Below are positions 58,278-64,000 of a stretch of DNA of 64,000 nt, piece by piece. The DNA lies in assembly GCA_025667525.1 (NCBI GenBank), contig CM046877.1, positions 622,688,262 through 622,752,261 on the forward strand, written 5' to 3'. The position numbers were made by a program, and so were the translations under genes. Under the pieces are notes generated by a model, which did not search any database, was not told where the DNA came from, and worked only from the letters and a program-made list of their open reading frames with translations. The stretch comes from Glebionis coronaria (taxonomy: Eukaryota; Streptophyta; Magnoliopsida; Asterales; Asteraceae). The first letter of the stretch is position 1; each line of letters opens with the position of its first letter.

Positions 58278-60626
58278 TCACCAATCACTGTACAGATTGG
58301 TGAAAAGAATGTCAGTATAATAAAAAAACAGAAAAACATACCCATCACATACCAGACGCTGCAACCGGGCTTGGATCCCTTCCACCAAAGTAGTAGCCAT
58401 GGAAGTCTCATTCCCTGAAGGGGCATTGGATATCTGCAAATGACATTCTAGCATGGCCTCCAGAGTAGCAATCGTGAAAGGATATTCCATATCCGTAAGC
58501 ATGAACACTATGGCACCAGACTCCAACTCCAATATATGAACCCCACAGCCAGCATAAAGCTTCCATCGTTTGATCACCCAGCGAGGCTGATCTCTCCAGA
58601 CACCAGAATGAGGAGCATCAGGAGGAGAGTCAAGCATTATCTTCAAGTCACCCCACATTGTCAGCCCAGGCCAGTTGGCCACCTCACTCGGAGAGGTAGG
58701 AATACTAGAATCCACAAACCCATACAATGACATAAGATCCTGACGATCCGCCCATGTCAAAACACTTTGCAAGCCCGATACATAACGAACATAACCATCA
58801 CTGGTTGAAATATTATGTGTGGATGTACCAGCAGCAGTCGGGGATGGCTTAACCGACCAAGCAACAATGTAACCCGTACCCATTGGCAACTCTGTTTCAC
58901 TATCCGAAGCTGCATCAATAAGGTTCTCAGGAGCACGCTTCTCAAAAGGAACATACTTACCACTTCTAGCCTTCTTCTTTCGAACGGAACGACAAGGTGC
59001 AGGAACACCAGAAGAAGATTCAACCTTTACCTTCCCAGCAGCAGTAGTATCAGCATGAGTAGAATCAAAACCTTGACCAACCAAAGGATCAAAGTCGGTT
59101 GCACCAGTAGAAGGGGTAGGGTGTGGTTCAGTCACCGGTGGTGAGGATTGCTCCATAGCAGGGGTGGTAGTAGTAGCATTGGTGGTGGTGGTAGGAACCG
59201 AAGATGAAGGAGGAGGAACAACTGAAGGCGTGGTTGTAGGACCAGCAGTAGAAGTATCAACAACAGATAGGAGACCAGTAGAAACAGGAGGAACACCAGA
59301 TGAAGAACCATGAGCAACAGCAGGTTGAGAAGTGGGAACCACTCGTAGAGGAGGGCGATAGATGAAGCGCTCAGGAACCGGTGTGATTTGACGCTTTATC
59401 ATCCTCTGGTACAGATCCTTAAGCTCGTCAAAAGACAATCCCCTAACCCGATCCCAAGTCCATCCAACAGTAAAGTAAGCAACCGACTGATATTTGACAT
59501 ACCGCTGCATTAACTTCCTCTCCTAGGTTCTTGACAAAGGTCTGTTACGACGCTTTTCACGGAGTTGAGCAGCAAGAGATAATTGTTGTTTGCGCATTAA
59601 GGCCATTGCCCGTGGGATACAATTATGTTCATTCACATCAGCGCCCAAAAGATCAGTAAACTGCGAGTAATCAGATGTAAGAACAATAAGCACCCGCATC
59701 CAATCATTATCATCCCAATGCATGGCATCATGCCTCAACTGTTCACGCCTTTGCTGTTGAAGAGCTTCTTCCTCAGCCCTAGCAGCTTGATCAATCTCTG
59801 CCTGCAATCGCTGTGCAGCCTCCAACCCCCAACCGTTCTTCCTCAAGTTGTCTGCGAGTACGCTTCCTTGGAGGTGAGGGTGCATTAGTCATAGGGGCTT
59901 TCCCCTTAGGATCATGAGACGGCCCAACAGATGGACCAGTAGTAGTACCAACAGAAGAACCAGCAATATCCTCCATTGGTCTAGGACTAGGAGCAGCAGT
60001 AGGGATGCTTGATGGACTAGGAGGAATAGGCAAATCAGCATACGGCTTATCAGCAAATGCAGCCTTCGCCAACAAAGTCAACCCATCCTCCGCAAGATCC
60101 TCAAAATCTTCATCAGAATCAGAAAGAACAACATGCTTCTTTCGCCTCCTCTGTTGCGTCTCCAAAGCCTTAATCCTGTCCGCCATTGGAAAGAAAAATT
60201 CCCTAGTAAGCTTACGATGCTGATTCAGATCTGTCTCCAAATCAACAATCCTTGCATAATACCTGTGCATGAGATCAAGCAAAGAAGTTAGTGTAGCAGG
60301 TTCCTCCGCTTTCCCACCAAGAGGACTTGTATCGGGAAAAGCATCATTGGAACCAGAAGCAACAAAGGAGTCAACATTATGAGCACGAGAATAGACGGCT
60401 TCTCAGCAGAATGTGGTGCTGGACTAGAAGGGGGAGTATCCACAAATGGGGACTTATGTAGCAGAGAAGAGGGGGCAACCTTGGAAGTGGATGGCATTTC
60501 AACCACCACTTCCTTAGCTAGCTCCTCCACCACCACATGAGGCTCACCACTAGCAGAATGCTCATCCTCCATAGGATCATTTTCTAATGGAAGTTCCTCC
60601 TCGGCTTCAGCAGCCGGAGGAATAAC
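58278..60626 (-). pseudogene. E3 extra ORF (Asteraceae retroelement-associated), degraded
   Basis: Minus-strand protein of unknown function, about 770 codons if all pieces are counted. In order: a Ser/Pro-rich N-terminus cut off by the gypsy LTR; a coiled-coil segment (residues YYARIVDLETDL); a basic RRRKKHVVLSDSDEDFEDL patch; a second helix (AAQRLQAEIDQAARAEEEAL); TWDRVRGLSFDELKDLY; a low-complexity Thr/Pro region; a second basic patch; and a C-terminal domain with WGDLKIML and WKLYAGCGVHILEL. This order matches the C-terminal extra region of many Asteraceae copia proteins as I recall them. It is broken by frameshifts near 60390 and 59850 and an in-frame TAG at 59523. Same class as the E1 ORF but not obviously collinear with it. 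Confidence 0.75.
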
Positions 60627-62503
60627 TGATAACTCGATTTTACTCAGGTTAAAAAGATTCGTTGATGAGTGTCTAATCGAATTGATCTAGGTTCTCTATG
60701 TGACTCAGTTTTATTTTGGTGAAACAAAAATAATGTCGTTGTAGTATTTAAAATAAAAGTACGAAACTTTAAAGTAAAAGTGCAATTAAAGTAAATCTAA
60801 AACTAACTAAAGTAAGTGCAAGTATTTAAAAACGTGACTGAAATTAAAGGGCACTAAAGTAAATGACACAAATTTAAATCTATCTAAGGCAATCTTAAAA
60901 CGCAACTAAAACTTAAACTAAGGCAAGGCTAAAATAAAGCTAAGACAAAATTAACTTAAAATGTGAGTAAGGAAAAAGGCGGGAAAAATAAAGCTTGAAA
61001 ATAAAAGACAGAAATTTAAAAAAATAGAAACTAACAAAAACCTGAAAGAAACCTTGATTCGGAAGTTCTTGAGTTCCGAATGAACTGGCTTGACTCGGAA
61101 CTTTTTGAGTTCCGAATGAAACAATCTTGAGTCGGAACTCCTTGATCCGGAACTCTTCCGAATCAACCTATCTTGATCCGGAACTTCTTGATCCGAAACT
61201 CTTCCGAATCAACCTATCTTGATCCGGAACTTCTTGATCCGGAACCTTGTTTCGGAAGTTTCTTGACTCGGAAGATTCGTTCGGAACTTCTAATGTTCCG
61301 AATGAGTTGCTGATCCGGAACTTGACTTTCGTCCGGAAGTTTCGTTCGGAACTTTCGTTTGGAAGTTCGTTCGGAAGTTTCGTTCGGAACTTCGTTCGGA
61401 AGTTTGAATGTTCCGGATGAACCTCTTGAGTCGGAACTTTTGTTGTTGACCCGGAACTCTTCCGGATGAAGCCCACTGGTTCGGAACTTTGAAAGTTCCG
61501 AATGAAAGCCTTTCTTCTCTTTGGCTCAGAACTTATCTGGGAACACAGAAACAGAAACAAACACTCCCGAAGAACAAGGGATCACAATAATAACAAATCT
61601 AACACAGATTAATCAAAATCAAAACAAAAGATTTAACCAAATTAATAACGAAACAACAAACAATCATAAACAAACAATCTATATCAATTAAACTAACAAA
61701 TTTAACCACAACAATCAAAAACCCACTTGATCAAAATAAGAACATGAACATGAACACAAACATAAACATAAAAATCAAAGATTAAGAAAGGTAGATGAGA
61801 GATTAACAAGATAAAGTAAAGATTAACAAGAATTAAATGGAAACTTACTTGAAATTAAAGGAATTTAAGGTGCAAGACAAGGTATTTAAATTTGACAAGT
61901 ATTTAAATTGACATGAATTAAAGGTGCAAGGTAAATAAAATGGAAGACTAATTGTCACACTTAGCCAACAAAGAAAATAATTAACTAGTCCTAACTATAT
62001 AGGGGAGGATTAGGAAGCTTCCTCCCCTCTTTCCTTTTCTCTTAATTACAAGATTAAGTCCTTCCTTCTTTAATCTTCATTAAATGCACCATTAGTCCTT
62101 TGTTCTTCTAATCTTCTTTAAACTTGGACTCTAATGACTTGTGGCTCGGGATTTCTTTTGAACTCGTCTTTTAATTCTTCAATAAAATAGACTTGAGTTC
62201 TTCGGCTTTAAGTAAACTTCCGTCTTTTGACTTTTTCTTCGATAAATCTTCAGAATTGGTCTTGGACTTCCGTTCTTTTTGCACTCTTGACTTCTCGACT
62301 TCGTCTTTCATCGTTTTCTTCAATAAAAGCCCGTAAATGCCCGTGAATGCCCGTGTTTTCTCCACTTTTCACCTTTTCGTCCTAAATCACAACAAAAACA
62401 CAAACCACGCATAATTCCGACATAAAAGACATAAAATACAAGTTTTGGCTCGGTTATTATTGTAATTAAGTGGTAAAAAGGATGGGTGTTTACACACCTA
62501 TCA
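60627..62503 (-). mobile_element. Ty3/gypsy-type LTR (1.88 kb)
   Basis: Begins TGATA and ends TATCA. On the minus strand it is preceded by the purine tract AGTGTAGGGGATT, the usual context of large plant gypsy LTRs starting TGATAGGTGT. A minus-strand TATA (CCCTATATAG, near 62000) lies about 500 bp into the LTR. Candidate left target bases ATAAC. It interrupts the E3 ORF. Only one LTR is visible, so it is the 3' LTR of a longer element or a partial one. Confidence 0.72.
61070..61515 (-). repeat. Array of TTCGGAA/TTCCGAA short hairpins in the gypsy LTR
   Basis: More than 25 occurrences of TTCGGAA, TTCCGAA or TCCGGAA in about 450 bp, often paired as TTCGGAAC ... GTTCCGAA with 5-10 nt between, giving small stem-loops (for example near 61106, 61276 and 61481). 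It lies downstream of the LTR TATA box on the minus strand, so it would be in the transcript leader. Confidence 0.88.
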
Positions 62504-64000
62504 AATCCCCTACACTTGACCATTGCAATGTCCTCATGCAATGCATTAGTTACAAAGCACGTTTACATTTTTCATCATAATCAATCCATAATGGCCTTTA
62601 TTAACGAGCTAGGAAATTAAAAACATACAAAATAAAGAAATCAAAAGCATACCTTGGGTTTTGGAAATGTCATGAATAATCATCATCCTCAAGTTTTCAC
62701 TTTCTCCAAACCAAGCTTAAAAACGACATCATTGTTATTATAAGTTAGCAGACTAACACGAACTCATGTGGGCCAATTATTCACTTAGACTCCCTTATTC
62801 CTAGGTGTATCTCTTATATTTTATTGTTGTCTTGAATGATCACGAGGATGCATTGTTGACTTATTTCGATAGTTTATTAGGCCGAAAATAAAGTGAACGA
62901 TTTAATCAATAGTTAGCTAAAGGACAAAATCTTTTAAAACTGCTTCTCGGGACCTCATAAAGTACATATCTTGGCATAACTTGCTTCGCGATTTGAGACC
63001 TTTCTCGGACTGATATTTGGCAGCGACTTCATACTTCAAACCTTGAGAGACGTTCATGAAGTAATGGCCTTCTCTTCATAATAGGAATTTCTTCACTTGA
63101 AGTTTTGAGAGATTCATACTTGGACCACGACTTCTTCATTTTTCTCCAATCTTTATTTTGGACTTTGATATACAACGATCCGCCTCCTTTTATGACTTGG
63201 ATCTATTTATCCTCATACCTTGTTAGGGTCTTTTCGGATACACTTCTCCATGACTTTTGGGGAGTATTTGCTTTTCGTCGTGTGTCTCGATCCTTCATAT
63301 TGATTTTCGATAAATGATTCTTCACATCACTTTGGAACTTTAGCAACAAAATATAGCCGTCATGCCTTGTTAGGGCCTTTTTGGACTCGCCAATCTTCGC
63401 ATCCCGCTTCAATAAGTTATGCCTTGGCTATGAACTCTAATCCATACCGAGCAACTTTTAAACGATCTTGGGCTAGAAGCTAAGTAACTTTTCAAATCGT
63501 ACAACCTTATTTATTAGCAGATAAATTATTTAGCAAGAGATGGGAGAATAGGCTCATAATTAACTCACATAAATTCACGAAAGAATACCGAACTTATAAT
63601 TGGCTCTATCATCTCTCGTTCTCCACTGTTTAAAATCTCAAGTAATGAGACTCGTAGAAGCTTAGCCTATTAAATCAAAGTTTTAGGTTTTCGAGTCGCC
63701 TATAGGATCTTGCAATTTCTTAGACTTTTTCAAGTTTAGAAATCGCATTTTAAAGTTCCCTTGATAAACGACTCTCTAGGATCAATTATAGGAACTTGCG
63801 AAAAGTTCTTGTTCTTAACCCGTGAGAGTTAAGACTTTCGCGTTTTATAGCTCCCTATATAAAAGCCTAGCAAAACTTGACTTAAACACGTTAAGGATAC
63901 TAGCTAGAGTAACTTAGATAAGTAAACTCGGGTTGAGTCAAAAGATTCACAACGTTTGAAAATTAAAACCACTTATTCTAATAAGGAAAGAAAATAACTA
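62504..64000 (-). other. Probable internal 3' region of the gypsy element, no gene
   Basis: Follows the purine tract next to the LTR and has no open frame longer than about 70 codons. Two loosely similar blocks (CCTTGTTAGGGTCTTTTCGG near 63218, CCTTGTTAGGGCCTTTTTGG near 63365) form a direct repeat. Plausibly the untranslated region between pol and the LTR of a large gypsy element; pol itself is not reached. Confidence 0.45.

Noticed and set aside
59132..59317. Leu-rich minus frame resembling membrane segments
   Set aside because: Out-of-frame reading of the Thr/Pro/Val-rich region of the E3 extra ORF.

Overview
This is plant nuclear DNA, almost certainly from an Asteraceae (Asterales) species. 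It is AT-rich, intron-bearing and packed with nested transposons. The only ordinary host gene is a secreted GH9 cellulase. Two different retroelements carry a pol-independent extra coding region of a kind I recall as very common in Asteraceae genomes (Tanacetum-type copia-associated ORFs). The family assignment comes from memory of conserved motifs, not from a search.

Layout. Positions 1-44,125 are dominated by a tandem segmental duplication. A unit of about 14.4 kb (decayed Ty1/copia pol, its candidate 3' LTR, two hAT-type MITEs, a 5.8-kb Helitron and 1 kb of flank) occurs as copy 1 (656-29,703) and copy 2 (29,718-44,125). The copies are head to tail, with a 14-nt templated filler at the junction. 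Copy 1 alone has gained a second Helitron (H1, 8,310-22,926). It sits base-precisely at the A|T target abutting the 5' end of the first Helitron (HB1, 22,927-28,730; HB2 in copy 2 is 37,354-43,154). Inside H1 is a very young 9.7-kb LTR element (E1, 10,784-20,466; 332-bp LTRs differing at one site by eye, 5-bp TSD GTGAG). E1 has a copia-type gag, no pol, a 3.07-kb internal inversion and a downstream extra ORF. A coding-free relative (E2, 44,218-47,801) lies just beyond the duplication.

47,802-52,450 holds short non-coding elements: a 750-bp Helitron, then a 1.19-kb Helitron interrupted by an inverted 1.5-kb member of the same family, which itself carries a hAT-type MITE. A MULE-type MITE follows just upstream of the gene. 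52,658-54,420 is the GH9 endo-beta-1,4-glucanase (four exons, 494 aa, one GC-AG intron), apparently intact.

55,884-64,000 is another nest. A copia gag/protease frame is cut by a minus-strand LTR element (E3; 3' LTR 56,889-57,365) that carries a degenerate extra ORF. That ORF is in turn cut by a 1.88-kb minus-strand Ty3/gypsy-type LTR (60,627-62,503), whose internal region runs off the window.

Cross-cutting signals: (i) arrays of TTCCGAA/TTCGGAA in the transcribed leaders of three retroelements (E1, E2 and the gypsy LTR); (ii) a repeat shared by H1, HB1 and HB2 whose ends are conserved while its central stem changes in sequence and keeps base pairing; (iii) a pol-less LTR family (E1/E2). No tRNA, rRNA or CRISPR was seen.
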